From the NCBI RefSeq assembly GCF_022095675.1, contig NZ_JAHYSG010000061.1, forward strand, positions 1 to 64,000: DNA of 64,000 nt, in the 5' to 3' direction. Under the pieces are notes generated by a model, which worked only from the letters and a program-made list of their open reading frames with translations, had not been told where the DNA came from and ran no database searches. The position numbers and the translations under genes are program-made. This document shows, piece after piece, positions 32,189-41,329 of this stretch. Position 1 is the stretch's first letter, and each line of letters begins with the position of its first letter. Source of the stretch: Dactylosporangium sp. AC04546 (GTDB lineage Bacteria > Actinomycetota > Actinomycetes > Mycobacteriales > Micromonosporaceae).

Positions 32189-35100
32189 CTAGCCCTCGAT
32201 GAGCCGCTCGAAGGTGTTGCGCGGCAGGCGGTCGTCGGTGCGCTCGGGCAGCTCACCGGACAGCTCCAGCCCGTCGCGCAGCGCCTCGAGCCGGTCGCGG
32301 ACGAGCGTCGCGACCCGGCGCCGGTCCACCGGCACCAGGTCCGGCGACCCGTACGCCGTCGCGATGGCCTCGGCCCGCAGCCGCTGGAAGTCCTCGTGCC
32401 GGCCCTGCAGGTACGCCTCGGTGGCCCGCCGGGTGAGATCGTCGAGCTCCGGGAACAGCCAGTCGTCCCGCTCGGCCCGGCACTCCAGCCGCAGCACGAG
32501 GTGTTCGAGGTCGCCGGCCGGCCGCGTGCCCACGTGCAGCGTACCGTCCACAATGGACGGCAGCCCCGGCAGCGACCCGCGGGCCACGACGAGGTGGCCC
32601 GACCGCACGGGCATGCCGCCCGCCAGGGCGTACCGCACGGCCAGCATGGGGTCCTCGTCCGCCGCGTCGAGGACGGCACCGAAGCCGGCGGCGATCCGCC
32701 CGGCGACCGTGGCCGCGACCGTGAGCGGCGGCGCGACCAGACCGGCGACCTCGGCCAGCGCCGTGCAGGCCGCGTCGACCGGGCCGCCCGGCGGCCCCGC
32801 GAACAGCGCGGCCTCGATCTCCACCGCGCCGCCGCCGTACGGCAGCAGCGGCGTGAGCGGCATCCCCAGCCGGTCGCCGGGCCGGCCGACGGCCGCGAAC
32901 ATCGTCCGGTCCCCGGCGAAGCCCAGCGCGACACCGCCGTACGCCACGTGCCGGCCGCGGCCCGAGCGCAGGCTCCCGCCGGCCAGCCACAGGCGGACGT
33001 AGCCGAGCTCGGGGCGGACCGGTTCGGACCCGGGGTCGGGCAGGAACACGACGTCGAGCCGCTCGGACTCCCGGTCGCACCACCGCCGGACCCGCGCCGA
33101 CGCCCCGCCGCCCGCAGTCGTTGCCCGCGGCACCGCGACCGGCGGACTGAGGGGCCGGCCGGCGAGCATGAGCACCACGTCGTCGGCCGCCCGCCCGGGC
33201 CGGCCGGCCAGCCGGCGCAGCTCGCGCACCAGCGGCAGCAGCTCGGCCGGTCCCCGCGGGCTGGTCAGCGACTCCTCGGCCGCACGGTCGACCAGCCGGA
33301 CCGCCTCGGCGGCGGCGTCGTCGGGCAGCGGCGGGACGACGAGCACCGCGGCCGCCCCGCCCGCGAGCAGCTCCCGCGCGAGCTCGAACGTCGGCACCCG
33401 CAGCTCGCCGAGCGGCTCGGCCGCGCGGTCCGCCGGCTCCGCCTGGAGGACCACCAGCGCGGTGTCGCGCACGTCGAGGTCGTCGACGCCGACGAAGTAC
33501 TCCCCCTCGGTGAGCCCGCGGCTGGTGTAGCCGCTGTCGTGCCCGTCCCCGGCGCGGATCCGCATCCGGGCGCCGCCCTTGGTCAGCGCTGGCTCGCCGA
33601 CGAGGTGCAGCACGGTCCGCGCGCGGCCCGGGCCGGTGGGCTGCCGCGGGTCGAGCGGCCCCTGTCGCTCGACGCGCAGCGGCCGGCCGGCGGCCGGCCA
33701 GTCGACGACCAGGTCGGCGGCCTGGTCGGCGGCCTGGATCCGCACCGCGACGGTCCCGGGCCCACCTTCCGCGTAGGCGAAGTGCTCCCACTCGAAGTGC
33801 TCCGCGACATCGGGCAGGAGCACCACCATGACCGACGGTCCGGGCGGGGTCGCCCGTGCGTCGGCGAGCAGGACCAGCCGCTCCCGACCGGCGGTGAGCC
33901 GGGCGACCCGCCGGCCGTCGCCGGCCAGCACCGGGACCCCGTCGGCCACCGTGCGCTCCCCCGTGCGCGGGCCGGCGTCGAGCGGGGGCCCGTCGTCCTC
34001 GGGCCGCAGGGGGCTGAGGTCGAGCTCGGGGATGTCGCCGGGCGGCGGGGTGCCGAACGCCGCCTTGTTGCGGGCGTCCAGCAGCTCGTGCCATCGCCGG
34101 TTGAGCGCGTCGGGCGGAAAATCGATGTGCAGGTTCTCCTGCGGCGGCGGCCCGCCGGCCCGGATCTCGGCCAGCTCGCGCAGCAGCCGGGCCCGGTCGG
34201 CGCCGAGCCGGTCGCCGGCGGCCCGGTACCGCGTCTCGGCCCGCCGCAGCAGCTCGGCGCCGAGGTCGGCGTCGCGCAGGGCCAGCAGCTCCCCCTCGGC
34301 GAGCAGCGCTTGCGCGTACCACCGCGGCGGCAGCGCGGCGAGTGCGTCCGCGGGGAAGATCCGGGGGCGTACCAGCTCGACGCGGACCACGGCCAGCAGC
34401 GCCGTGCCCGTCCGGTCGGCGGTGAGCACGGCCGGGATCTCCCCCCGGCGCAGCGCGTCGATCCACGCCGGCAGCGGGCCGTCGACCTCCGGCGCGGTGC
34501 TCTCGTCGTCGACCGGCATGGCCCGGTCCGCGAACTGGGCCGCGTCGTGGGCCGGGCCGTCCTGCGACCGGGACGCCGGCAGGCCCGTCAGCCGCCCGCC
34601 GAGCTGCCAGTGGACGTGGGCGGTGCCCGCCTCGGCCGGGTCGCGGGGCCTCTCACCGGTGGCGAGGAACAGCGCGGGCCAGGCCGCGGCGCGAACCTGC
34701 GGGTCCGGGTCCTTCGCCAGCCGGTGCAGGGAGGTGCTCGGCCGGGTCGTGCGGGCCAGGCGGCACACGGCGGCGAGGGTGACGTCGCAGGCCTGGACGG
34801 TGTCCGGCTCCTGGCCGCGGGCGATCGCCTCCTCGCGCCAGCGCTGCACGAGCTCGGTGGCGAGGGTCCAGCGGCCGGTGACGAGGAGCAGGCGGACGTG
34901 GGCGACGAAGTACGGCGGGGTCTGCGCGTGCCAGACCGATGTGGGCCGCAGGCCGGCGACGCGCTCCGGTGGGAACCGCACCTCGCGGTCGGGCCGCTCC
35001 GGCAGCGTCCAGTCCAGCTCGTAGTCGAGCTGTGCGGCGGCGAGGCGCTCCGCGTCGAGGTCGGCGACGTCCGGCACGCCCGCGAGCCGGACCTCGTCCG

Positions 35101-37651
35101 GGACGTCGGCCGGGGGCTCGGCGGTGGCCACGGCGAGGCGGAGGCGGGCCAGGCGGGCCCGGTACAGCGGGTTCGCGATCCCGGGCCAGTCCAGGTCGAC
35201 GACGGGTGTGTTGCCGGCGGACGCCGCCAGGGCCGTGGTGAGCTCGTCCCGCGCCACCGCGAACCGCTCGTGCCGCATCGCGATCGCCGCCCGGGTGAGG
35301 GCGATCGCGGCACGCAGGCCGCCCCGCGCGGCGCGCTCGCGGACGTGCAGCTCGGCCGCGAACGGCTCGGCGTCGGCGCCGGCGAGGAGCAGGGCCTCGG
35401 CCGCGGCGATCAGCGAGCCGACCGGGGCGGCCTGGAACACCATGCCGTTCGACCGTGCCCGGTCCAGGTCCGGCAGGGCGGGGAGGCTCCGGTGCGGGTC
35501 GGCGACGATCTCGCCGCACACCGCGCGGGCGCGCAGCCGGGCCCGGTCGGGCACGGCCGGGTGCCGGTCGGCCAGGCGCCACACGTCGTGCCACAGCTCG
35601 CGGGCGGCGGCGGGGCCGGCGACCCGCAGCGTCGTCGCGGCCTGGGTCGCCCGGACCGCGGCCAGGATCGTGGGCCCCGCGGGGCGTTCCAGCTCGGCGG
35701 CCGCGGCGCGGGGCATCACCTGCGCGGCCCAGCCCCACGCGTGCTCCGCGAGGAGGGTCTCGTCGACGCGGTCCCAGAACGCGGCGGCGTCCCCGACGGG
35801 CAGCAGGCGCAGGGCCGCCTCGACCGCCTCGGCCGGGGCCTCGTCCAGGTCGCCGGCGAAGCAGCGGTCGGCGGCGTCGCGGCCCAGGCGGTACAGCTCG
35901 GTCTCCGGCAGTCGCGGGAGCGCGGCCCGCAGGCGGGGCGCGAGGTTGGGGTCGACCTCGACCACTCGGGCGCGGCCGGCCTCGTCGAACCTGCGGGTGT
36001 GGACCCACTCGTGGGCGGCGAGGTCGGCGAACGTGCGCTGCGGGTCGAGCCGGCGGCGGCGCAGGGCCGGCTCGATCATGCCGAGGTCGAAGCGGCCCAG
36101 GGCCAGCGCCGCCGGCAGGGCCTCGACGACGGCGGGCTCGCCGACGCGCCCCAGGATGCGCTGCTCGACGTACGGGTCGCCGGCCGACGCGCGCAGCCGG
36201 CCGGCGGTGAGCGCCGGGTCGTCGACGGCCCACTGGGCGTACGCGCTGAGCTGGAACGGGTTCCAGGTGCCATCGGGGTCGGCGCAGCGCTCCAGGATGG
36301 CCGCGCGCACGTCGGTGGCGATGCGCCCGCCGGGGTCGCGCCGGATGAGGAACTCGGCGGCCTCGGCCCGGCTGAACCCGCCCAGCTCGACCGGGCGCAG
36401 GCCGTCGCCGAAGGCCGGGGGGACCCGCTCGTGGCCGGGCGGCCCGAGCCAGCGCCGGCCGGCGAGCACCACCCGCAGGCCGGGGAACCACTCGTGCAGG
36501 AAGGTGAGCATGTCGACGGTGCGGGCCACGGCGGGGGCCATCGCGCCGGGGGCGTGCGCCTTGACCAGCTCCTCGCAGGTGTCGAGAACGAGCACGACGC
36601 ATTGGCCGAGGTCGGCGAGGTACACGGCGAAGGCGGTGAGCGTGCGCTCCAGGGCCGCGCCGAGCGCCGGGTCGTCGAGGCTGCCCTGGGTCAGCTCGTG
36701 CAGCGCGAACGCGGCGTCGTCGAAGTGCCGGCGGCGGCGCCGTTCGCCGCGGGTGCCGGTGTAGCCGGTCAGGTCGTCGGCCAGCGCGAGCAGCAGGTCG
36801 GCCGGGCGGGTGAACGGGTACCGCGGGTCGAGGTGGTCGAAGTCGACCCGCGCGAACACGGTCGGCGGCAGGCCGTGGCGCTCGGCGAAGCCGGCCGAGG
36901 CGAGGTGCCGCAGCAGCATCGTCTTGCCGACCCCGCCGTCGCCGCGGATGTGCAGCGCCCAGTGGCCGGCGCCGGCGATGAGGTCGGCGAGGGCCTGCTC
37001 CGGGTCGGTGCGCGGCTGGTAGTGGCGCAGCGCGGCGGCGTCGGCGGCCTGGCGGTAGGCCCGCCCGAGGCGCCACTGGGCGCGGCGGGCGCTCGCGGCG
37101 AGCGGGTCGCCGACCACCTCGCCGAGGCACTCGGCCGCGGCGACGAGGCGGGTCGCGTCGACCGCGCGGTCGCCGTCGAGCAGCCCGTCGACCGCGTCGA
37201 GGAGCGGGCCGCCGGTCGGGTCGAGGTACGGCAGGTCGAGCATCTCGCGCAGCGCGCCGACGGCCGGCGGCAGCGGGTCCGGCCGGTGCAGGGCCGCGCG
37301 CAGGTCGTCGAGGGTGGTGCCGAACCCGGTCCCGCGCAGGTAGGCGCCGACCTCGCCGCGGCGCGACGCCGGCAGCCAGAACGCGAGCCCGATCCGCCCG
37401 TCCGGCTCCAGGGCCGGCCGGGACTGGGCGATCCCGGCCGTTTCGAGGGCCGCGACGAGCGCCGGCACGCCGGGGTGGTCGCCGGCCGGGAAGCCGAGCC
37501 GGGTGGCCAGCTCGACGCTCCACTCGGGCAGCGCGGCGAGCCAGGTGAGCGTGGCGGTTTCGAACCGGGCCAGCCCGGCCCGTGCCGACTCCGCCTGATC
37601 GGCCCGCAGGGCCGCCAGCGCCTCGGCGACGGTCGCGTCCGGGAGGGTCAT
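32189..37651 (-). CDS. Giant STAND-like ATPase with helical repeats, pseudo-CHAT-like segment and paralogous C-terminal domain
   Basis: A 1,820-residue cytoplasmic protein. Residues 1-200 are a helical N-terminus. A P-loop ATPase follows: Walker A HIRGDGGVGKTMLLRH near 234, Walker B CVVLVLDTCEEL near 351, and the sensor strand RVVLAGRR near 393. Residues 480-1150 are alpha-helical, TPR-like. Residues 1270-1480 contain strands resembling a CHAT core (VLHLVGEP near 1349, TALVVLQAEP near 1400, ARELLAGGAAAVLVV near 1425) but without the catalytic His and Cys. Residues 1519-1820 match the stand-alone paralogue at 30946. ATG 37651 overlaps the stop of the CHAT gene (ATGA), and GGAG is 7 bases upstream. 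Probably the nucleotide-driven scaffold for the CHAT protease. Confidence 0.75.
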   Translation of the reverse strand: MTLPDATVAEALAALRADQAESARAGLARFETATLTWLAALPEWSVELATRLGFPAGDHPGVPALVAALETAGIAQSRPALEPDGRIGLAFWLPASRRGEVGAYLRGTGFGTTLDDLRAALHRPDPLPPAVGALREMLDLPYLDPTGGPLLDAVDGLLDGDRAVDATRLVAAAECLGEVVGDPLAASARRAQWRLGRAYRQAADAAALRHYQPRTDPEQALADLIAGAGHWALHIRGDGGVGKTMLLRHLASAGFAERHGLPPTVFARVDFDHLDPRYPFTRPADLLLALADDLTGYTGTRGERRRRRHFDDAAFALHELTQGSLDDPALGAALERTLTAFAVYLADLGQCVVLVLDTCEELVKAHAPGAMAPAVARTVDMLTFLHEWFPGLRVVLAGRRWLGPPGHERVPPAFGDGLRPVELGGFSRAEAAEFLIRRDPGGRIATDVRAAILERCADPDGTWNPFQLSAYAQWAVDDPALTAGRLRASAGDPYVEQRILGRVGEPAVVEALPAALALGRFDLGMIEPALRRRRLDPQRTFADLAAHEWVHTRRFDEAGRARVVEVDPNLAPRLRAALPRLPETELYRLGRDAADRCFAGDLDEAPAEAVEAALRLLPVGDAAAFWDRVDETLLAEHAWGWAAQVMPRAAAAELERPAGPTILAAVRATQAATTLRVAGPAAARELWHDVWRLADRHPAVPDRARLRARAVCGEIVADPHRSLPALPDLDRARSNGMVFQAAPVGSLIAAAEALLLAGADAEPFAAELHVRERAARGGLRAAIALTRAAIAMRHERFAVARDELTTALAASAGNTPVVDLDWPGIANPLYRARLARLRLAVATAEPPADVPDEVRLAGVPDVADLDAERLAAAQLDYELDWTLPERPDREVRFPPERVAGLRPTSVWHAQTPPYFVAHVRLLLVTGRWTLATELVQRWREEAIARGQEPDTVQACDVTLAAVCRLARTTRPSTSLHRLAKDPDPQVRAAAWPALFLATGERPRDPAEAGTAHVHWQLGGRLTGLPASRSQDGPAHDAAQFADRAMPVDDESTAPEVDGPLPAWIDALRRGEIPAVLTADRTGTALLAVVRVELVRPRIFPADALAALPPRWYAQALLAEGELLALRDADLGAELLRRAETRYRAAGDRLGADRARLLRELAEIRAGGPPPQENLHIDFPPDALNRRWHELLDARNKAAFGTPPPGDIPELDLSPLRPEDDGPPLDAGPRTGERTVADGVPVLAGDGRRVARLTAGRERLVLLADARATPPGPSVMVVLLPDVAEHFEWEHFAYAEGGPGTVAVRIQAADQAADLVVDWPAAGRPLRVERQGPLDPRQPTGPGRARTVLHLVGEPALTKGGARMRIRAGDGHDSGYTSRGLTEGEYFVGVDDLDVRDTALVVLQAEPADRAAEPLGELRVPTFELARELLAGGAAAVLVVPPLPDDAAAEAVRLVDRAAEESLTSPRGPAELLPLVRELRRLAGRPGRAADDVVLMLAGRPLSPPVAVPRATTAGGGASARVRRWCDRESERLDVVFLPDPGSEPVRPELGYVRLWLAGGSLRSGRGRHVAYGGVALGFAGDRTMFAAVGRPGDRLGMPLTPLLPYGGGAVEIEAALFAGPPGGPVDAACTALAEVAGLVAPPLTVAATVAGRIAAGFGAVLDAADEDPMLAVRYALAGGMPVRSGHLVVARGSLPGLPSIVDGTLHVGTRPAGDLEHLVLRLECRAERDDWLFPELDDLTRRATEAYLQGRHEDFQRLRAEAIATAYGSPDLVPVDRRRVATLVRDRLEALRDGLELSGELPERTDDRLPRNTFERLIEG

Positions 37652-39846
37652 ACCGTCGCTCCGGGATGCAGTTGGGTGTAGGCGTGCCACGCGGCCTCGT
37701 CGTTGTCCGGCTCGAACACGGTGGGGATGCGCGCGGCGACCACGTGCACCGCGTTGTCGGGCTTGCCGGGGCGGCTGCCGACGAAGTCCAGCGCCATCTC
37801 GTAGCCGTTGAGCTGGCCGTCCCGGACCGTGTAGATCCGGGTGCGGGGGTCGCCGTCCGGCGCGCTGCGGTCCGGGTGCAGCAGCACCCACTGGTAGCCG
37901 ACCAGCATGTCGTCGCGGCCCAGCTCGCCCAGCTGCTGGATCCGCCGCTCGACCGCGGCGGTCTCGGCGAAGGTGTGCAGGCGGCTGCCGGCGTCCTCGG
38001 TGCGCGACCCGGTGAGGATCACCGGGATCGGCCGGTGCGGGCTGCCGAGGCCGAACGAGTCCACCATCTCCAGCAGCAGCCCGAGCCCGGTGTGGGCGTC
38101 CGGCGTCGCCCAGCGGTGGGCGTCGTCGCACAGCAGCACGGCCCGGGTGTGCCGGCCGAACGGCGCGCCCCAGCGGGCGGCGGCCTCGTCGCAGAGCCGG
38201 TCGAGGTCGGCGCCGAGCGCGGTCCGCAGGATCGGCGCCGGCACCGGGCCGGCGCCGTCGTCGAGCTCGTAGATCGCCTGGCCCACCGCGAGCAGGCGGT
38301 CGGCCCGCGCTTCGGCGCCGAGGTCGGGCTGCGGGTGCCGGGCGACCTGGAACATCCGCAGCGGGAACGGGTCCAGGCCCAGCTTGTCCACGAGCAGGTG
38401 GACCTGCTCCAGGACCGCCTTGACCAGCGCCCGGGCGGTCTGCGGGCCGGGCGCCGCGCCGTTGCCGGCGATGAACAGCGGCAGGTGGCCGTCGCGCAGG
38501 ATCCGCCAGCCGATCTCGCGCAGCAGGCGGGTGCCGCCCAGGCTGCGGATCCGGTCCTTGGCCAGGACGGCCAGGACGCCGGCGGCGCCTTCGACGACCT
38601 CGTCGGCGGTCTTCAGGATCGGCCCGCGCCCGACGTGCAGCGGGTCGCCGGGGAGTTTCAGCGACCTCGCCAGGCCGACGAGCCGCCGGACCACCGCCTC
38701 GTCGACCATGCGCGCGGCCGGGTCGAGCTGCTCGGCGAGGTACAGCGCGGGGAGTGCCCAGTCGAGGGCCTCCGGGTCCTTGCGCAGCAGCGCGGCCCGG
38801 CGGCCGTGGGCGGAGGCCGCGACGAACGACGCGCCGCAGTGCACGGCGTGGATGAGGCGGCGGGTGTACAGGCGGCACGCCGGCTCGCTGATCTCACCGC
38901 TCATGGCGGACACGATCGGGACGCCCGCGGCGACGAGCTGCGCGGCGAGCGGGCCGACGTCGGTCGGGTCGTCGGAGCCGGCGCCGGCCGACTCCCCGGC
39001 GGACGCCGTGTTGCAGGCGGAGAGCATGACGGCCAGGGGCGGCCGGCCGGCCGCGAGGGCCTGGAACAGCTGCTCGGCGTCGCAGGGTTCCAGGCCGCCG
39101 CCGAGCAGCAGCTCGCCGCGGCCGTCGGGCGCGATCCGGCCGTGGGCGACGAGGTGGACGACGTCGGGATGGTGGCGGGCGCAGGCCTCGCGCAGCTTGT
39201 CGATCGTGACGCCGTGCTCGGTCCGGGCCCGGCAGACGCCGTCGACGTCGAGCTGCTGCAGCAGGCCCATGTACATCGCGCCGGGGCGGATGGTCGGGTC
39301 GGCCAGCGCCATGCCGGTGGCGAACAGCGCGACCGGGATGCCGGCGACCGGGCCGGCCTTCGTCGCCGGCGACGGGACCAGCCGGGTGATCGCGACCGTG
39401 CGCTCGGTCAGGCCGGCGAGGGGCCGCTCCTCGGTGCGCATCGACTCCCACACGAGGCGGTGCAGGTCGGCCTCCGGCACCGGCCAGCGCAGCGCCAGCT
39501 CGGCGTCGTCGTCACCGATCGCGGCCCAGACGGGCCGGAGCAGGCACTCGAACAGCCAGCGGCCGTACGCGACGACGTCGGCGGGGGTCGACTGGCGGGT
39601 CCGCAGCCGGCGCAGCACGCCGGCGGCCGCCTCGGCGTCGCCGGCGCACAGGCCGTCGAGCAGCGCGTCGCCGGTCGGGGTTCGCCGGTCGGCCGGCACC
39701 ATGGGCAGCCGCCGGCCGGCGGCGGTGAAGACCTCCATGGTGTGGCCGGCGCCGAGCGGTGTCCCGGCCCCCGCATCGCCGGCGGTGCGGGCGGTCACCG
39801 CCCAGTCCGGGCCGGAGGGGCTGACCTCGACGATGATGCGCCGCAT
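37648..39846 (-). CDS. CHAT (caspase-like) protease with degenerate ATPase domain
   Basis: A 732-residue cytoplasmic protein. Residues 160-345 form a CHAT peptidase of clan CD. The catalytic His is H235 in VVHLVAHGRI and the catalytic Cys C278 in AVMLSACNTASAG, both in their expected strand-end positions. Residues 400-640 look like a P-loop fold: the strand LPLFIAGNGAAPGPQT is where Walker A should be but lacks GKT, while RAVLLCDDAHRW (near 568) is Walker B-like and VILTGSR is sensor-like. ATP hydrolysis is therefore doubtful here; the coupled giant ATPase keeps an intact site. ATG 39846 is preferred over a 5' extension of 87 residues without protein-like composition. CHAT proteases in bacteria activate effectors by cleavage; the substrate is unknown. 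Confidence 0.85.
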   Translation of the reverse strand: MRRIIVEVSPSGPDWAVTARTAGDAGAGTPLGAGHTMEVFTAAGRRLPMVPADRRTPTGDALLDGLCAGDAEAAAGVLRRLRTRQSTPADVVAYGRWLFECLLRPVWAAIGDDDAELALRWPVPEADLHRLVWESMRTEERPLAGLTERTVAITRLVPSPATKAGPVAGIPVALFATGMALADPTIRPGAMYMGLLQQLDVDGVCRARTEHGVTIDKLREACARHHPDVVHLVAHGRIAPDGRGELLLGGGLEPCDAEQLFQALAAGRPPLAVMLSACNTASAGESAGAGSDDPTDVGPLAAQLVAAGVPIVSAMSGEISEPACRLYTRRLIHAVHCGASFVAASAHGRRAALLRKDPEALDWALPALYLAEQLDPAARMVDEAVVRRLVGLARSLKLPGDPLHVGRGPILKTADEVVEGAAGVLAVLAKDRIRSLGGTRLLREIGWRILRDGHLPLFIAGNGAAPGPQTARALVKAVLEQVHLLVDKLGLDPFPLRMFQVARHPQPDLGAEARADRLLAVGQAIYELDDGAGPVPAPILRTALGADLDRLCDEAAARWGAPFGRHTRAVLLCDDAHRWATPDAHTGLGLLLEMVDSFGLGSPHRPIPVILTGSRTEDAGSRLHTFAETAAVERRIQQLGELGRDDMLVGYQWVLLHPDRSAPDGDPRTRIYTVRDGQLNGYEMALDFVGSRPGKPDNAVHVVAARIPTVFEPDNDEAAWHAYTQLHPGATV

Positions 39847-39913
39847 GGGCCTCAGCCCGCAGCCGGCCGGATCCGCGCCATCCCAGGATCGTGCCCGCCC
39901 GGGTGACCCAGCG

Positions 39914-39933
39914 CCACCGTTTGACCACCGTTT
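39914..39933. promoter_or_regulatory. 11-bp-spaced direct repeats in the divergent CHAT/DUF2786 promoter region
   Basis: CCACCGTTT occurs at 39914-39922 and 39925-39933, one helical turn apart. They lie inside a wider GGTGACC...GGTCACC inverted repeat (39902-39949). The position, about 70-100 bp upstream of the CHAT start, suits a regulator-binding site. Confidence 0.4.
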
Positions 39934-40072
39934 CGGCTGATCGGTCACCGGGTGGCGGCCGCTCGACCGAGACAGTCCGCCACGGTGCTCCTCGTCACGG
40001 GGTGGCGAACGCCGCACGGCCGAGCGTCGAGGCGAGCGGTGGGTCGGCGGGCGGCTAGGAAATACTGGGCCG

Positions 40073-41248
40073 GTGAGCAGCGCGAGCACGCAGGTCGAGG
40101 ACGTCATCCGCGGTCGCGTGGACTACGAGGACGGGCTCGACCGGCTGTCCGTGGCGCCCGCCGCCGACGTCGACCCGGCGCTGTTCGCGGCGCTGGCCGA
40201 GGCCGCCACGCGGCTCTTCGAGCGGGGCTGGCAGCCGGCCGAGCTCCAGCGGGCGGCCACCCGGCGGGGGCGGCCGTCGCTGGCGCCGCTCGTGGCCGAC
40301 GCGGTGGCCGCGCACCTGCGGCGGTACCGCCGCACCACCGTGGACGAACGCTGGCTGGAGCAGGCGGACACGCTCGGTGCCGGGGTGTGGTGGCCGGACG
40401 ACGCGGCCTATGTCCGCGCGGTCGCCGCCCGCCGCCGGTCCGACCGGGTGCCCGTGCTCGACGACCTGCTCACCCTGCTCGGCGTGCTCGCGGCGCTGCC
40501 GCCGGTCGAGGTGCTCGTGCCGCCGCCGGGCAGCGCGCCCGCCCGGGCCGCGTCCAGGGTCGACGAGCGGCTGCTCGACCGGGTCCGCGCGCTGCTGGCG
40601 AAGGCCGAGTCGACGACCTACCCGGCGGAGGCCGAGACCTACACCGCGAAGGCGCAGGAGCTGATCGCGCGGCACAGCATCGACGAGGCGCTCGCGTACG
40701 GCGGCGCGGCGGACGCGACCGTGGTGCCGTTCGCCCGCCGGATCGGCGTCGACCACCCGTACGAGAGCGAGAAGGCGTCGCTGCTGAACGCGGTCGCCGA
40801 GGCGAACCGCTGCCACGCGGTGTGGTCGCCGGACCTCGGGTTCTGCACGGTGTTCGGCTTCGACGCCGACCTCGACGCGGTCGACCTGCTGTACACCTCG
40901 CTGCTGGTGCAGGCCCACCGGGCGATGGCACGGTCGGAGCCGCCGGGCGGCAAGGCGGGCAAGGCCCGGCTCAAGGCGTTCCGCCAGTCGTTCCTGGTGG
41001 CGTTCGCGGTGCGCATCGGCGAGCGGCTGGCCCGGGTCGCCGAGACGGCCCTGGAGGAGGCTGTCGCGGCCGCCGCCGTCGCGGACCCGCTGCCCGTGCT
41101 GCGCTCCCGCGACGAGCAGGTGCAGGAGACCATGCGGCGGGTGTTCCCGCGCACGGTCCGCGGCCGGAGCAGCCGGGTCGACAGCCTGGAGGGCTGGGAG
41201 TCCGGCCGGGAGGCGGCGGACGCCGCGGAGCTGCCCGTTCGGAGCTGA
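40073..41248 (+). CDS. DUF2786 domain protein
   Basis: A 391-residue soluble protein. The DUF2786 core starts near residue 170 (RLLDRVRALLAKAESTTYPA, then EAETYTAKAQELIARHSIDE), a helical pair shared with phage and bacterial proteins of unknown function. Next comes a beta-rich part (VPFARRIGVDHPYESEKASL, then CHAVWSPDLGFCTVFGFDAD) that in related proteins resembles a metal-independent hydrolase-like fold. The N-terminal 160 residues look helical. GTG 40073 is preceded by AATACT at a leaderless-promoter distance. It is divergent from the CHAT gene with 226 bp between, so shared regulation is plausible. Confidence 0.7.
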   Translation: MSSASTQVEDVIRGRVDYEDGLDRLSVAPAADVDPALFAALAEAATRLFERGWQPAELQRAATRRGRPSLAPLVADAVAAHLRRYRRTTVDERWLEQADTLGAGVWWPDDAAYVRAVAARRRSDRVPVLDDLLTLLGVLAALPPVEVLVPPPGSAPARAASRVDERLLDRVRALLAKAESTTYPAEAETYTAKAQELIARHSIDEALAYGGAADATVVPFARRIGVDHPYESEKASLLNAVAEANRCHAVWSPDLGFCTVFGFDADLDAVDLLYTSLLVQAHRAMARSEPPGGKAGKARLKAFRQSFLVAFAVRIGERLARVAETALEEAVAAAAVADPLPVLRSRDEQVQETMRRVFPRTVRGRSSRVDSLEGWESGREAADAAELPVRS

Positions 41249-41329
41249 TCCTCGGCCGGACGGCTGACCCCGACTCCTCCGGCAGGCACCAGAATCTTCG
41301 CGATCCGCCCCATTCGCTGAGGAGCTTCA

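Noticed and set aside
32396..37681. 1,761-codon open frame on the plus strand opposite the giant ATPase gene
   Set aside because: Composition is Arg/Gly/Pro/Val-rich with no domain. It is the mirror of a real gene with strong motifs, as expected at this GC content. The same applies to long frames opposite 27-29.4, 46.7-50.1 and 59.8-63.7 kb.
37652..38878. Extension of the giant ATPase frame upstream into the CHAT gene
   Set aside because: The added sequence is Arg/Ala/Pro-rich shadow of the CHAT coding region. ATG 37651 has a ribosome-binding site and an ATGA overlap with the CHAT stop.
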